A stretch of DNA of 64,000 nucleotides. Source: Mycobacteroides chelonae CCUG 47445. Its GTDB lineage: Bacteria > Actinomycetota > Actinomycetes > Mycobacteriales > Mycobacteriaceae. The notes beneath the pieces are model-generated. The model did no database searches. It saw only the letters and a list, made by a program, of their open reading frames with translations, and was not told the DNA's origin. The DNA lies in NCBI RefSeq assembly GCF_001632805.1, contig NZ_CP007220.1:4340001-4404000 (forward strand). The letters run 5' to 3'. The position numbers were made by a program, and so were the translations under genes. Positions 32,652 to 41,809 of this stretch are shown here, piece after piece (position 1 is the first letter of the stretch; each line of letters starts with the position of its first letter).

Positions 32652-33409
32652 GCCAGCACCTTGGACAGGAAGCCCGCGGTGCGCGGATGTGACGGGTTGT
32701 CCAGCAGCTGTTCGGGCGGCCCCTGCTCGACGATGGCGCCTCGATCCATGAAGACCACGGTGTCGGCGATCTCCCGGGCAAGGCCGATCTCGTGCGTCAC
32801 GATCACCAGGGTGGCGCCGTCACTGGCGAGCTGGCGGATCACGTCAAGCACCTCGGTAACCAGCTCCGGATCCAGTGCGGAGGTGGGCTCGTCGAAGAGA
32901 ATAACTTTGGGTTGCAACGCCAAAGCGCGCGCGATGGCCACCCGCTGTTGTTGACCACCGGATAGCCGGCGCGGATACTCGGCCACCTTGTCGGCGACGC
33001 CGACCCGTTCCAGCAGCCTCGTCGCCTCGGCCACCAGCTCGGCGCGCGGCGCCCGCCGCACCGCCAGCGGCGCCTCGATCACATTCTCCAGCACCGTCAA
33101 ATGCGGGAACAGGTTGAAGTTCTGGAACACGAAGCCCACCTGCGAACGCTGCCGCAGAATGGCTCGTTCCGAGAGCTCGTAGAGCACCGAACCGCGCTGC
33201 CGGTACCCAATGAGCTCGCCGTCGATGCGGATTGTCCCGCCATCCACCTTCTCCAGGTGGTTCAGGGTGCGCAGCAGTGTCGACTTCCCGGAGCCCGACG
33301 GCCCGATAATGACCGTCACCTCCCCTTGTTGCACAGTCAGATTCACATCGCGCAGTGCCACCACCTGGCCGTAGGACTTGTGCACACCGCGCACCTCGAT
33401 GGTGCTCAT
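32648..33409 (-). CDS. Polar amino-acid ABC transporter, ATP-binding subunit
   Basis: A 253-residue ATPase of the GlnQ/TcyN type. Walker A is GPSGSGKSTLLRTLN (about 36-50), the signature is RLSGGQQQRVAIARALA, and Walker B is VILFDEPTSALDPELV, followed by the H-loop VTHEIGLAREIAD. It overlaps its permease and SBP genes by four bases on each side, indicating strict co-expression. Confidence 0.95.
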   Translation of the reverse strand: MSTIEVRGVHKSYGQVVALRDVNLTVQQGEVTVIIGPSGSGKSTLLRTLNHLEKVDGGTIRIDGELIGYRQRGSVLYELSERAILRQRSQVGFVFQNFNLFPHLTVLENVIEAPLAVRRAPRAELVAEATRLLERVGVADKVAEYPRRLSGGQQQRVAIARALALQPKVILFDEPTSALDPELVTEVLDVIRQLASDGATLVIVTHEIGLAREIADTVVFMDRGAIVEQGPPEQLLDNPSHPRTAGFLSKVLA

Positions 33410-34287
33410 CGATGTGCGCCCCGGGCGTAATGCCGCTCGATGTAATACTGCACGACGGTCAGTACCGACGTGATCACGATGTACCAGACCGTGGCCACCA
33501 TGAGCAGTGGCACCACCCGCCCGTTACGCCCGAAGATGACCTGCACCTGATAGAAGAGATCGGCGATGGCCATGGTGGACACAATGGACGTGCCCTTCAC
33601 CAGACTGATCACCTCATTGGCGGCGTTGGGCATGACCGACCGCATGGCCTGGGGTAGCACGATCCGGAAGAACTGGCGGCGCCGGGGAATCCCCAGGGCT
33701 GCAGCAGCTTCCAATTGGCCCTCATCGACGGACAGGATGCCGCCACGGATGATCTCAGCGAAGTAGGCACCCTGGTGCAGAGTCAATCCGATGACCGCGG
33801 CGGTCAGCCCGCTCAGCAGCTCGTTGGTATCGACGGTGATCAGGCTCGGCCCGAAAGGAATCCCGAAACTGATGCTGTCGTACAGGTAGGCGATGTTGAA
33901 CCAGAACAGCAGCTGCACGATCAGCGGTATGGATCGAAAAATCCACACGTACGTCCACGAGATCGCCTGCAAGACCGGGTTCTTGGACAGTCGTGCCGCC
34001 GCCAGCGCCACACCCAGCACAAACCCGAGCACAGTGCCGTAAATCGTCAACCTGATCGTCAGCCATAGCGCCGCCAGTACCGATTTGGCGGTGAAGTACC
34101 GCGCAAATGTCGGCCAGTCCCACCCCGGGTTGCGCACCAGACCGTGCACGAACATCGCCACGAACAGCAATGCCACGGCCGAGAGGATCCAGTTGCCCGG
34201 ACGTGGCCGGCGCCGGACCCGCAGCACCGGCTCGCCAGACTCCTCAGATGCCCGAGCGCGCGGCGGCGCAGCGGGTGCCGATGTCAT
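33406..34287 (-). CDS. Polar amino-acid ABC transporter permease
   Basis: A 293-residue permease of the HisM/GlnP family with about five to six helices. It starts with a 35-residue cytoplasmic tail. The ABC coupling motif EAAAALGIPRRRQFFRIVLPQA lies near residues 192-213. It is the first gene of the seven-gene operon; the operon promoter should lie in the 123 bases before it, where I see no confident box. Confidence 0.93.
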   Translation of the reverse strand: MTSAPAAPPRARASEESGEPVLRVRRRPRPGNWILSAVALLFVAMFVHGLVRNPGWDWPTFARYFTAKSVLAALWLTIRLTIYGTVLGFVLGVALAAARLSKNPVLQAISWTYVWIFRSIPLIVQLLFWFNIAYLYDSISFGIPFGPSLITVDTNELLSGLTAAVIGLTLHQGAYFAEIIRGGILSVDEGQLEAAAALGIPRRRQFFRIVLPQAMRSVMPNAANEVISLVKGTSIVSTMAIADLFYQVQVIFGRNGRVVPLLMVATVWYIVITSVLTVVQYYIERHYARGAHR

Positions 34288-34410
34288 GCGGTCGAACCTA
34301 GGAACACCGACCAGTGCACAACAGTCTTTGGCTCCCGGCGAATCGAACGGCCGCTATCCGTCATGTCCGACCGGGGAAGAATCCGCGCCGTCAGAATGTT
34401 CAAATAAGCC

Positions 34411-34806
34411 ATGCCAGAAATCCCCGCAGGCTTCGAAGATCTCCTGGAACAACGGCTCTACGGCCACCTGGCCACGGTCGGTGGCGATGGTTCCGCACAG
34501 TCCAGTCCGATGTGGTTCAGCTGGGACGGCGAGCGGGTGCGGTTCACCCACACCAACAAGCGGGCCAAGTTCCGCAATGTTCAGACCGAACCGCGGGTCG
34601 CCTTCTCGATCCTGGACCCCACCAACCCCTACCGGTACCTGGAGGTGCGGGGCACCATCGACCAAATCGACGATGACCCAACGGGGTCGTTCATCCAGGA
34701 GTTGGCGCACCTGTACCAGGCACCCTGGGCCGGGAAGAGCACCGGCGATGAGGCAGACCGCGTCATCCTCTACCTGCGGCCCACCAAGTTCTTAAGTCAC
34801 GGCTAG
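34411..34806 (+). CDS. PPOX-class F420-dependent enzyme (flavin/deazaflavin split barrel)
   Basis: A 131-residue split-barrel protein like Rv1155. Features: LEQRLYGHLATVGGDGSAQSSPMWFSWDG, then HTNKRAKFRNVQTEPRVAFSILDP and YLEVRGTID. These proteins bind F420 (or FMN) and reduce varied substrates. The stop overlaps the convergent TetR gene by four bases. With fgd1 and the Ddn-like gene, it is the third F420-linked gene in the window, though not in the same operon. Confidence 0.9.
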   Translation: MPEIPAGFEDLLEQRLYGHLATVGGDGSAQSSPMWFSWDGERVRFTHTNKRAKFRNVQTEPRVAFSILDPTNPYRYLEVRGTIDQIDDDPTGSFIQELAHLYQAPWAGKSTGDEADRVILYLRPTKFLSHG

Positions 34807-35423
34807 GCCAACGGCCCCAGCAGGCGCATGCACATATCGGTGGCCCTGGCCCCCAGTTCTGCTGCACTGCACCTATTTTCGTCGGCAAGCCAGTCCTCCA
34901 TGAGGAGGGTCACACCGCCGACGCCGAACACGGCCGCCTCCAGCAGCGCCGGCTCCGGCTGGGACACCTCGGGTGCGATGGTCAGGAGTATCCCGCGCGC
35001 CACACGGTTCTGAAGGCTTCGGCGCTTGGCGGCCAGGCCGGGAAATCCCGCGAGGTCGGAGGTCAGAATGCGCAGCACCGCCGGGTCCCCGACGGAGTGC
35101 TCGAGGTAGGCCGTAAGCCCGGCCGTCAGCTGTACATGCGGCTGGTCGCCGGCCACTCGACCCGCCGCTGTCATGGCCGCGAACAGTTCGGTGAACACGT
35201 CGTCCACGATCTGCAGAACCAGATCGCCGATCGCCGAGAACTGCTCGTAGAAGTACCGATCGGTCAGCCGCGTCCGCGCACAGACTCCCCGCACGGTGAC
35301 CGCGGGCAGCCCGCCATCGGCCCATAGCTCGCGACCCGCCCGCACCAGCGCCACGCGCCGCTCGTCTTGGCGCTGCTCTCGCGTCTTACCACCGTACGTG
35401 CGGTGAGTCTGACCGTTCGTCAC
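34803..35423 (-). CDS. TetR-family transcriptional regulator (Rv0653c-like)
   Basis: A 206-residue TetR protein. The HTH is in residues about 35-60: GLPAVTVRGVCARTRLTDRYFYEQF. The C-terminal ligand domain is helical. It diverges from the carotenoid oxygenase as Rv0653c does from Rv0654, so it very probably controls that gene from the 97-base region between them. Inducer unknown; an apocarotenoid is an obvious candidate but unproven. Confidence 0.92.
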   Translation of the reverse strand: MTNGQTHRTYGGKTREQRQDERRVALVRAGRELWADGGLPAVTVRGVCARTRLTDRYFYEQFSAIGDLVLQIVDDVFTELFAAMTAAGRVAGDQPHVQLTAGLTAYLEHSVGDPAVLRILTSDLAGFPGLAAKRRSLQNRVARGILLTIAPEVSQPEPALLEAAVFGVGGVTLLMEDWLADENRCSAAELGARATDMCMRLLGPLA

Positions 35424-35441
35424 GCTGAAACGCCCTTCGTC

Positions 35442-35469
35442 TTGACATAGGCAACCTACTCGCTAATGT
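35442..35469 (+). promoter_or_regulatory. Probable sigma-70-type promoter of the carotenoid oxygenase gene
   Basis: TTGACA (35442-35447) is followed after a 16-bp spacer by TAATGT (35464-35469), and a strong AGGAG ribosome site (35511-35515) precedes the ATG at 35521. A short TAGG-CAA-CCTA dyad lies within the spacer, a possible TetR operator. Predicted from sequence only. Confidence 0.55.
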
Positions 35470-35520
35470 TGAGGACACCCGTCATCAGAAACTGCCCGAC
35501 AACGCGGTCTAGGAGATTTC

Positions 35521-37023
35521 ATGACACTTGCACCCGAGCATTCCGCCCCCGACACGGACTTTGAGGAGCTCATTTCCCGCCCCTTCGAGTCCCAGCTGCA
35601 CGAACACGACTACCAGGTCACCGATATCGACGGCACCTTGCCGCCAGCGCTGACCGGCACGCTGTTCCGCATCGGTCCCGGCAAGTTCGAGGTGGGCACC
35701 ACCGTCCTGCGGACGATGTTCGACGCCGACGGCATGGTGTCCCGATTCATCCTGGACGGTTCCTCGGTCCGCTTCACCAACCGGTATGTGCGCACCCAAC
35801 AATTCCGGGACGGATTGCAGGGGCCGATGCGCAGACCCGGGATCACCACCCAGGTGCCCGGAAAACTACTGGCCAACCTCCACGTGCCGGCGAACACCGC
35901 GAACACCAATATCGTGTCACTGGCCGGGGAAATGCTGGCACTCTGGGAAGGCGGGCCACCACATCGACTGGACCCCGACACCCTGGAGACGCTGGGCACC
36001 AACGACTTCAAGGGCAAGCTCGGGTACGTCGGCGCCTTCTCGGCACACCCGAAATGGGACCCTGTCACCGGCGAGATGTTCAACTTCGGCCTGGATGTCT
36101 TTCCCACGCCACGACTGCGCTGCTATCGGGTGAGCCCCAGCGGTCAACTCTCGCAGATCAATTCGGTGACCCTGTGGGACATGGGCTGGAACCACGATTT
36201 CGCACTCACCGAGAAGTATCTGGTTTTCGTGCTCGACCCGATCCGCCCCAACATCGGTCAGCTGCTGCGTGGCAAGCGTTTCGACGAGAGCCTCGAGTAC
36301 CAGCTGACCAATGGCAGCACCAAGTTCATCCTGGTGCCCCGCGACGGATCCAAACCGATCGTCATCGAACACGCGCCGCAGACCCACATCCATGTCACCA
36401 ACGCCTTCCAGGACGGCGCAGACGCGGTGGTCGAGTTCGTCAGATACGAGAGCCTCGAGTTTCTACGGCGATCACTGCATGCCGCGATGGGGCCGAAGGA
36501 CCACCCAAATCCTCACCACCATCTGGTGGTCCGCGAATGGCCGGACAGCCACCTGGTCAGATTCCGCATCTCGCCCAGCGGCAAGATCACCGAGGAAGTG
36601 GTGTCACAGTCCGCGAAAATTGAATTCCCGCAATATGACTGGCGGCAATCCACCCGCAATCATCAGATCACCTATACCGCAGGCACGCTGGAGCGCCAGG
36701 GCCACTACAACGGCATCTTCAAGTTCGACCATCGCACCGGCACCATGACACACTGCGATTTCGGGAAGGCCTCGGTCTGCGAACCCCTCTTTGTGCCGCG
36801 CGACAAAGACTCGGCACAAGATGATGGCTGGCTGCTCGCGGTCAACCATGACCTGGTCGAAAACCGTTCACAGCTAGTCATTCTCGATGCGCGTGATGTC
36901 GAGCAGGGCCCACTGGCGGTGGCCCACCTGACGCACCACCTGCCGATAGGGTTCCACGGCACCTTCACCCGGCGGGTGGCCAACCCGTTTGCACCGCTAC
37001 CGCATCCGAACCTGGTGGCCTAA
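35521..37023 (+). CDS. Carotenoid oxygenase (Rv0654-like)
   Basis: A 500-residue carotenoid cleavage dioxygenase; a seven-bladed propeller with Fe(II) held by four histidines. Candidate ligands are in FSAHPKWDP (about residue 177), MGWNHDFALT (about 225), HIHVTNAF (about 291) and FHGTFT near the C-terminus (about 479). M. tuberculosis CCO (Rv0654) cleaves carotenoids and apocarotenoids at two positions. A strong AGGAG site supports the ATG. Confidence 0.94.
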   Translation: MTLAPEHSAPDTDFEELISRPFESQLHEHDYQVTDIDGTLPPALTGTLFRIGPGKFEVGTTVLRTMFDADGMVSRFILDGSSVRFTNRYVRTQQFRDGLQGPMRRPGITTQVPGKLLANLHVPANTANTNIVSLAGEMLALWEGGPPHRLDPDTLETLGTNDFKGKLGYVGAFSAHPKWDPVTGEMFNFGLDVFPTPRLRCYRVSPSGQLSQINSVTLWDMGWNHDFALTEKYLVFVLDPIRPNIGQLLRGKRFDESLEYQLTNGSTKFILVPRDGSKPIVIEHAPQTHIHVTNAFQDGADAVVEFVRYESLEFLRRSLHAAMGPKDHPNPHHHLVVREWPDSHLVRFRISPSGKITEEVVSQSAKIEFPQYDWRQSTRNHQITYTAGTLERQGHYNGIFKFDHRTGTMTHCDFGKASVCEPLFVPRDKDSAQDDGWLLAVNHDLVENRSQLVILDARDVEQGPLAVAHLTHHLPIGFHGTFTRRVANPFAPLPHPNLVA

Positions 37024-37036
37024 CACCGATACCCTG

Positions 37037-40030
37037 TCACGCCTTGGAGGGCCACCAGCTCAGCTTGCCGAAGGCCTGAGCCAAGGTGGGCACCATCAGC
37101 GTCCTGACAATGAAGGTGTCCAGCAGGATGCCCACACCGATGATGAACCCCATCTGCACCATCTGATTGACCGAGCCAACCATCATGCCCAAGAGGCTGG
37201 CGGCGAACACCAGACCGGCCGAGGTGATCACCGACCCGGTCTGACGCACGGTCCGGATGATGCCAAGCCGCATGCCCCGGGCACTCTCCTCCCGCAGGCG
37301 TGAGATGAACAACATGTTGTAGTCGGCACCGACGGCCACAATCAGCACGAATGTCATGGCCGGGACCGCCCAATCCAGCTGTTGCCCAAGGAGAACCTGG
37401 AACACCAGCACGCCGATGCCCAGTGAGGCGACATAGGTGAGGAGCACCGTGCCCAACAGGTACAGCGGCGCGATTACCGCCCGCAGCAGCAGGCACATCA
37501 CCAGAAAGATGATCAGGAGAGTGACGACGATGATCTCGCGGAGATCGCTGTCGTAGGCCTTCTTCAGGTCGGCGTTGATGGCGGGAAAACCGCCCACCGA
37601 CACCGTGGCACCGGCCAGCGCGGTGTTGGGAGTCGCCTCGCTGCCGACGCGCTCCATATCGCGGCTCAGCTGCATCGCTTCGGGCCCATAGGGATTCAGC
37701 GGTGACTGAACCAGATACATCGCGGTACGCCCATCGTCCTGCAGAAACGCCGAACTCAGCTCCTTGAATCCGGGATTCTGCAACATCACACCCGGCACGG
37801 AGAACCCGGATGCGGCAGGGGAATTGGAATCCTTGCCAATGGTCTGCAGGGTTACGGCCGCCTCGCCCATGGACCGGACGGTGTCCTCGAGTTGCGTATT
37901 CAGGTCGCGGATCCGCACGCCCATCGTCTTGACGGAGTTCATGTCGACACCCAATCCCTGAAGCTGCCGGAAGTAGCCGGAGATGCGTTCAAACTTGCGT
38001 TCCATCTCGGGCAACTTCGCGAGTAGCCCGCGAATCTGCTTGAACTGATTGTTCATATCGCCCAGCAGCTGGGTGATCGTCTTTCCACCGGTGACCGCCC
38101 GCACCGACTCGCGCAGGTTTTCCGCCGACGACAGCGGCCCCTTGTCGCGTAGCTCGATGAGCTGATCGCGCAGCTTCACACAATCGGGTTGTACCGGGCA
38201 GAAGGGGGATTCGGCCAGCGTCTGGGTCAACGACGCCCCGGCGTCGAGCGTCGAGAAGGTCGCCTCGACCGAGGGGCCCATCGTGGCGAGCTGATCCACC
38301 ATCCCCGCCACCGTGCCCATCTGCGATATCAGCGACTGATACCGATCCAGCTGCCCGTCAACCTCTTTGGCCATCGACAACATTTGCGGCATCATCTGCT
38401 GCATCCGGGCCAGGTCCCCGTCACCCAGCTCGTTGGTCATGGCCGACATGACGTCGGCGAGCTTGGACATCCGCTCGAGCTGCGGCCGCAGGTCGGCGTT
38501 GACCTGTCCACCCGTCTTGTCGATCTGCGTTCCCATGTATCCGATCTGCCATGCCAATGTGGCCTGAGTGAGCTTGTTGCCATCGGGACGGGTGATGCCG
38601 ACGACCTTCCCGACTCCCGGAAGTTGAGAGATGCGCTCAGCCATCTGGTCAAGATCGGCCAGCGCGCGCGGATTACGCAGATCCGATGGCGCCTGTATCA
38701 GGAGATACTGCGGCATCACCGAATTGGCAGGAAAGTGGGCATTGAGTATCCGCATACCCTGGTTCGACTGGGCCGAATCCGGCAGCACCCGCGACATATC
38801 GAAGCTGGGCCGCATGAAGGGCACGAAGGACGCTGCCGCCAACAGGATCACGATCGCCGCGCCGAAAACGGGCCAGGGGTGCCGCACAATGTTCACTCCC
38901 ATGCGGTGCCAGTACACGCCGGCCCGGTCCGGCCCGGGCAGCCCCAACCCGCGCTGGGCGGCCAGACTCAGCGTCGCCGGTAGCAGCGTGGTGACCACGA
39001 AGAACGCGACGATCACCCCCATGGACACGGCCGGACCGGCCGCCGCGAGGAAGGCCAGCTTGGCGGTCAACTGCGCGATGTTGGCGATCGCCACCGTGGC
39101 AGCCGTCGCCAGGATGACCCTGGTCATCGAGCCACAGGCATGCGCCAGCGCATCCGGCGGCGCCTCCCCCGCGCGAATTCGCTCGTGGTACCGACTCACC
39201 AGGAACACCGTGTAGTTGACGCTGGCCCCCATCAGCACGGCCATCATCAGTCCGGCAGACACCGAGGACACCGGGACCAGGCCCCGATCGGCAAGTCCGG
39301 CGATCACTCCACGTGCGATGAGCAGACTCATCCCCATCACCAGCAGCGGCAGCATCGCGGTGAACCACGATCGGAAGACCAACAACAAGATGAGGCCGAT
39401 GACGACCACGGTCACCGCGCCGATCTTGGGCAGATCACCCAATGCGGCGTTGCCCATATCGGTGATGGTGCCTGCCGCGCCGGTGATGTTGGCGGTGGTG
39501 GCCGATCCCGCGAAGGTCTGTCTCACCAAATCGTCAACCGAGCGATATGCCCTCTGCGCCAACGGAGTACCAAGGTCCCCGGCCAAACCCGCCATCGCGT
39601 ACCACGTGGTGCCGTCCTCGCTGAGAACCTGCTTGCGCGCCACCGGGTTACTGCGCATCCGCGGATCGCCCAGCTGATCCTGCACGAAGGTGACGTACTC
39701 CTTGTTCGCGCCCAGCCGGTCGATCAGCGCGGAGTACCGAGCCTGCGACTCGGCGTCAAATCCCTTGTCGCTGTGCATGACGATGATGACAGCGTTATCG
39801 ATTCCGGGACGGCCGAATGCCTTTCCCATCTCTTTCATCGATGCCAACGCCGGACTCACTTCGCCCGTCGGCAGTGGACTGACCGAGTGTTCGTTGGCGA
39901 CCCGCTCCAGCTGCGGCCACGCGGCATTGACCAGAACAGCGACCGCTATCCACGCCAGTATCACCAGCTTTGCGTGCTTGGCCACGAAACGCCCGGCCCG
40001 TTCGAACGCCGGACTGTATTGGTGCGACAT
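37037..40030 (-). CDS. MmpL-family RND lipid transporter
   Basis: A 997-residue RND transporter with about 12 membrane helices in two bundles (first bundle helices near residues 22-40 and 210-360, second in the last 250 residues). Large extracytoplasmic helical loops with Gln/Met-rich coiled coil lie between about 420-750. MGASVNYTVFLVSRYHERI and VGADYNMLFISRLREES are the paired family motifs with the proton-relay Asp/Tyr region. It is 10 bases downstream of a lipoprotein gene; no MmpS is adjacent. The cargo (a cell-envelope lipid or siderophore) cannot be deduced. Confidence 0.94.
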   Translation of the reverse strand: MSHQYSPAFERAGRFVAKHAKLVILAWIAVAVLVNAAWPQLERVANEHSVSPLPTGEVSPALASMKEMGKAFGRPGIDNAVIIVMHSDKGFDAESQARYSALIDRLGANKEYVTFVQDQLGDPRMRSNPVARKQVLSEDGTTWYAMAGLAGDLGTPLAQRAYRSVDDLVRQTFAGSATTANITGAAGTITDMGNAALGDLPKIGAVTVVVIGLILLLVFRSWFTAMLPLLVMGMSLLIARGVIAGLADRGLVPVSSVSAGLMMAVLMGASVNYTVFLVSRYHERIRAGEAPPDALAHACGSMTRVILATAATVAIANIAQLTAKLAFLAAAGPAVSMGVIVAFFVVTTLLPATLSLAAQRGLGLPGPDRAGVYWHRMGVNIVRHPWPVFGAAIVILLAAASFVPFMRPSFDMSRVLPDSAQSNQGMRILNAHFPANSVMPQYLLIQAPSDLRNPRALADLDQMAERISQLPGVGKVVGITRPDGNKLTQATLAWQIGYMGTQIDKTGGQVNADLRPQLERMSKLADVMSAMTNELGDGDLARMQQMMPQMLSMAKEVDGQLDRYQSLISQMGTVAGMVDQLATMGPSVEATFSTLDAGASLTQTLAESPFCPVQPDCVKLRDQLIELRDKGPLSSAENLRESVRAVTGGKTITQLLGDMNNQFKQIRGLLAKLPEMERKFERISGYFRQLQGLGVDMNSVKTMGVRIRDLNTQLEDTVRSMGEAAVTLQTIGKDSNSPAASGFSVPGVMLQNPGFKELSSAFLQDDGRTAMYLVQSPLNPYGPEAMQLSRDMERVGSEATPNTALAGATVSVGGFPAINADLKKAYDSDLREIIVVTLLIIFLVMCLLLRAVIAPLYLLGTVLLTYVASLGIGVLVFQVLLGQQLDWAVPAMTFVLIVAVGADYNMLFISRLREESARGMRLGIIRTVRQTGSVITSAGLVFAASLLGMMVGSVNQMVQMGFIIGVGILLDTFIVRTLMVPTLAQAFGKLSWWPSKA

Positions 40031-40040
40031 CCTGGGCTCC

Positions 40041-40514
40041 TCAGATCAACGGCGGAAAGGTGACACTGGGCATGCCCGGCACGCCGGTCATCGGCATGAC
40101 GGTGTAGCGCAGGGTGAAGGTTCCACCGAGGTCGTCGCCGACCACCAGCACGGTGTATCGGCTGTTGAGGTAGGCGTCCTGGCCCACCACGGTTTGATGT
40201 TCGAATCCCGCATCGGTCAGGAGCTTGCCCGCCGCGGCGACCGCTGAGGCGTCCACGCCGCTGACCGCCAAGGTCCGAGAACTGCCCTCGGCGTCCTGGC
40301 GATATGTGCCTTTGATGACCGGGATATCACGCGGAAAGTCTGGGGGCAGAACGTTTACGCCGGGCGGGGGCGGCGGAATCGGCGTGACCGGCGGATATGT
40401 GGTGCGCTCTACGGCACCACCCACGAAATCGGACATCGAGCAAGCGCTCAGGGCCTGCGACATCATCACGGCGGCAAACACCAATACCGCGACATGAACG
40501 CTTCGTTGCGTCAT
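40041..40514 (-). CDS. Putative lipoprotein linked to MmpL
   Basis: A 157-residue protein with a signal peptide ending QALSAC (Cys near residue 25), a Pro-rich linker (VTPIPPPPPG) and a beta-rich C-terminal part with repeated Thr/Val strands (TLRYTVMPMTGVPG). It starts the MmpL operon and could be an accessory factor replacing MmpS. I do not recognise the family. Confidence 0.8.
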   Translation of the reverse strand: MTQRSVHVAVLVFAAVMMSQALSACSMSDFVGGAVERTTYPPVTPIPPPPPGVNVLPPDFPRDIPVIKGTYRQDAEGSSRTLAVSGVDASAVAAAGKLLTDAGFEHQTVVGQDAYLNSRYTVLVVGDDLGGTFTLRYTVMPMTGVPGMPSVTFPPLI

Positions 40515-40544
40515 GACGGGATACTACAAAGGCTTCGCCGTTAG

Positions 40545-40581
40545 TGCTAGCCCCTGCTAACTAAAGCTAGCCCGAATTAGC
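40545..40581. repeat. 10-bp-phased direct repeats upstream of the lipoprotein-MmpL operon
   Basis: TGCTAGC at 40545, TGCTAAC at 40555 and AGCTAGC at 40565 follow one another at exactly 10-bp intervals, with a degenerate fourth copy (AATTAGC, 5 of 7 matching) at 40575 overlapping the metZ stop. They lie 31-67 bases upstream of the lipoprotein ATG. One-helical-turn phasing is typical of response-regulator or OmpR-type binding arrays. The regulator is unknown. Confidence 0.5.
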
Positions 40582-41809
40582 CGAGTGCCCGTTCCAGATC
40601 CGCGATGAGGTCCTCGGTGGACTCCAGCCCGACCGACAAACGCACCACGCCATCGGAGAGCCCGATCGCCGCGCGCCCCTCCGGGCCCATCGCCCGATGG
40701 GTGGTGGTGGCGGGATGGGTGATGAGCGACTTGGAGTCACCCAGGTTGTTCGAGATGTCGATGAGCGAGGTGCCGTCGAGCACCTCGAAGGCACGCTGCT
40801 TGCCCGCGTCGCCGTCGGCGTCCAGCTCGAAGGTGACGACGGTACCGCCGCCGCGCATCTGCCGCTTGGCCAGTTCGTGCTGAGGATGGCTAGGCAGGAA
40901 CGGGTATCGCACCCAGCGCACCGCGGGATGCTGTTCCAGGAACTGCGCGATCTTGGAGGCGGATTCGTTGGCGTGCCGCACTCGAAGATCCAGTGTTTCA
41001 AGGCCTTTCACAAGCGTCCAGGCATTGAAGGGGCTCAGCGCCGGCCCGGTGTGCCGCATCAGCGTCTTGACCGGTCCCTCGATGTATTCGGTCTCACCCA
41101 GGATGGCGCCGCCGAGCACTCGACCCTGCCCGTCGATGTGCTTGGTGCCGGAATAGACCACCACATCGGCGCCCAGCGGAATACCCTGCTGCAACAGCGG
41201 TGTAGCAAAAACGTTGTCCAGCACCACCTTTGCGCCCGCGGCATGAGCCAGCTGGCACACCGCCTCGATGTCGACGAGTGATTGCATTGGGTTGGAAGGG
41301 GTTTCGAAGAAGACCGCCTGCGTAGGAACGGACAGCGCCTCCTCCCACTGGGAGAGGTCCTCACCGTCGACGAACACGGTCTCCACACCCCAGCGCGGCA
41401 GGATCTCGTTACAGACCACAAAACAGGACCCGAACAGGCTCCGGGCAGCGACAAGCCTGTCACCGGCACCGAGTAACGCACCCAGCGCGGTGAAGACGGC
41501 CGACATGCCTGTCGCCGTCGCAAATGCCGCCTCGGCACCCTCGATGAGCCGCAACCGCTCCTCGAACATGGAGATCGTGGGGTTGCCGTAGCGGGAGTAC
41601 ACATACCGATCGACCTCGCCGGTGAAGGCGCGTTCCGCAGCGGCCGCGCTCTCGTAGACGTACCCGGAGGTCAGGTACATCGCCTCGGCGGTCTCCTCGA
41701 ACTCGGAGCGCAGCAGTCCACCACGCACGCCGATGGTCGCCTGGCTCACGCCGTCGGGCAGCGCCTTGGGTATGCGGACCGAGGGAACGCCGTCAGGAGT
41801 CTGGTTCAT
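40577..41809 (-). CDS. metZ: O-succinylhomoserine sulfhydrylase
   Basis: A 410-residue PLP enzyme of the Cys/Met metabolism family that makes homocysteine from O-succinylhomoserine and sulfide. The PLP lysine is in VVYSGTKHIDGQG; SRYGNP and TGPALSPFNAW are also family motifs. The ATG that overlaps the rhodanese stop is used instead of an upstream in-frame codon. The order purT, rhodanese, metZ matches Rv0389-Rv0391, with one extra small gene here. Confidence 0.95.
   Translation of the reverse strand: MNQTPDGVPSVRIPKALPDGVSQATIGVRGGLLRSEFEETAEAMYLTSGYVYESAAAAERAFTGEVDRYVYSRYGNPTISMFEERLRLIEGAEAAFATATGMSAVFTALGALLGAGDRLVAARSLFGSCFVVCNEILPRWGVETVFVDGEDLSQWEEALSVPTQAVFFETPSNPMQSLVDIEAVCQLAHAAGAKVVLDNVFATPLLQQGIPLGADVVVYSGTKHIDGQGRVLGGAILGETEYIEGPVKTLMRHTGPALSPFNAWTLVKGLETLDLRVRHANESASKIAQFLEQHPAVRWVRYPFLPSHPQHELAKRQMRGGGTVVTFELDADGDAGKQRAFEVLDGTSLIDISNNLGDSKSLITHPATTTHRAMGPEGRAAIGLSDGVVRLSVGLESTEDLIADLERALG

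Noticed and set aside
34288..34410. S-box or SAM-type riboswitch before the sulfur-type operon
   Set aside because: No conserved SAM riboswitch core could be recognised in the 123-base leader on either strand.
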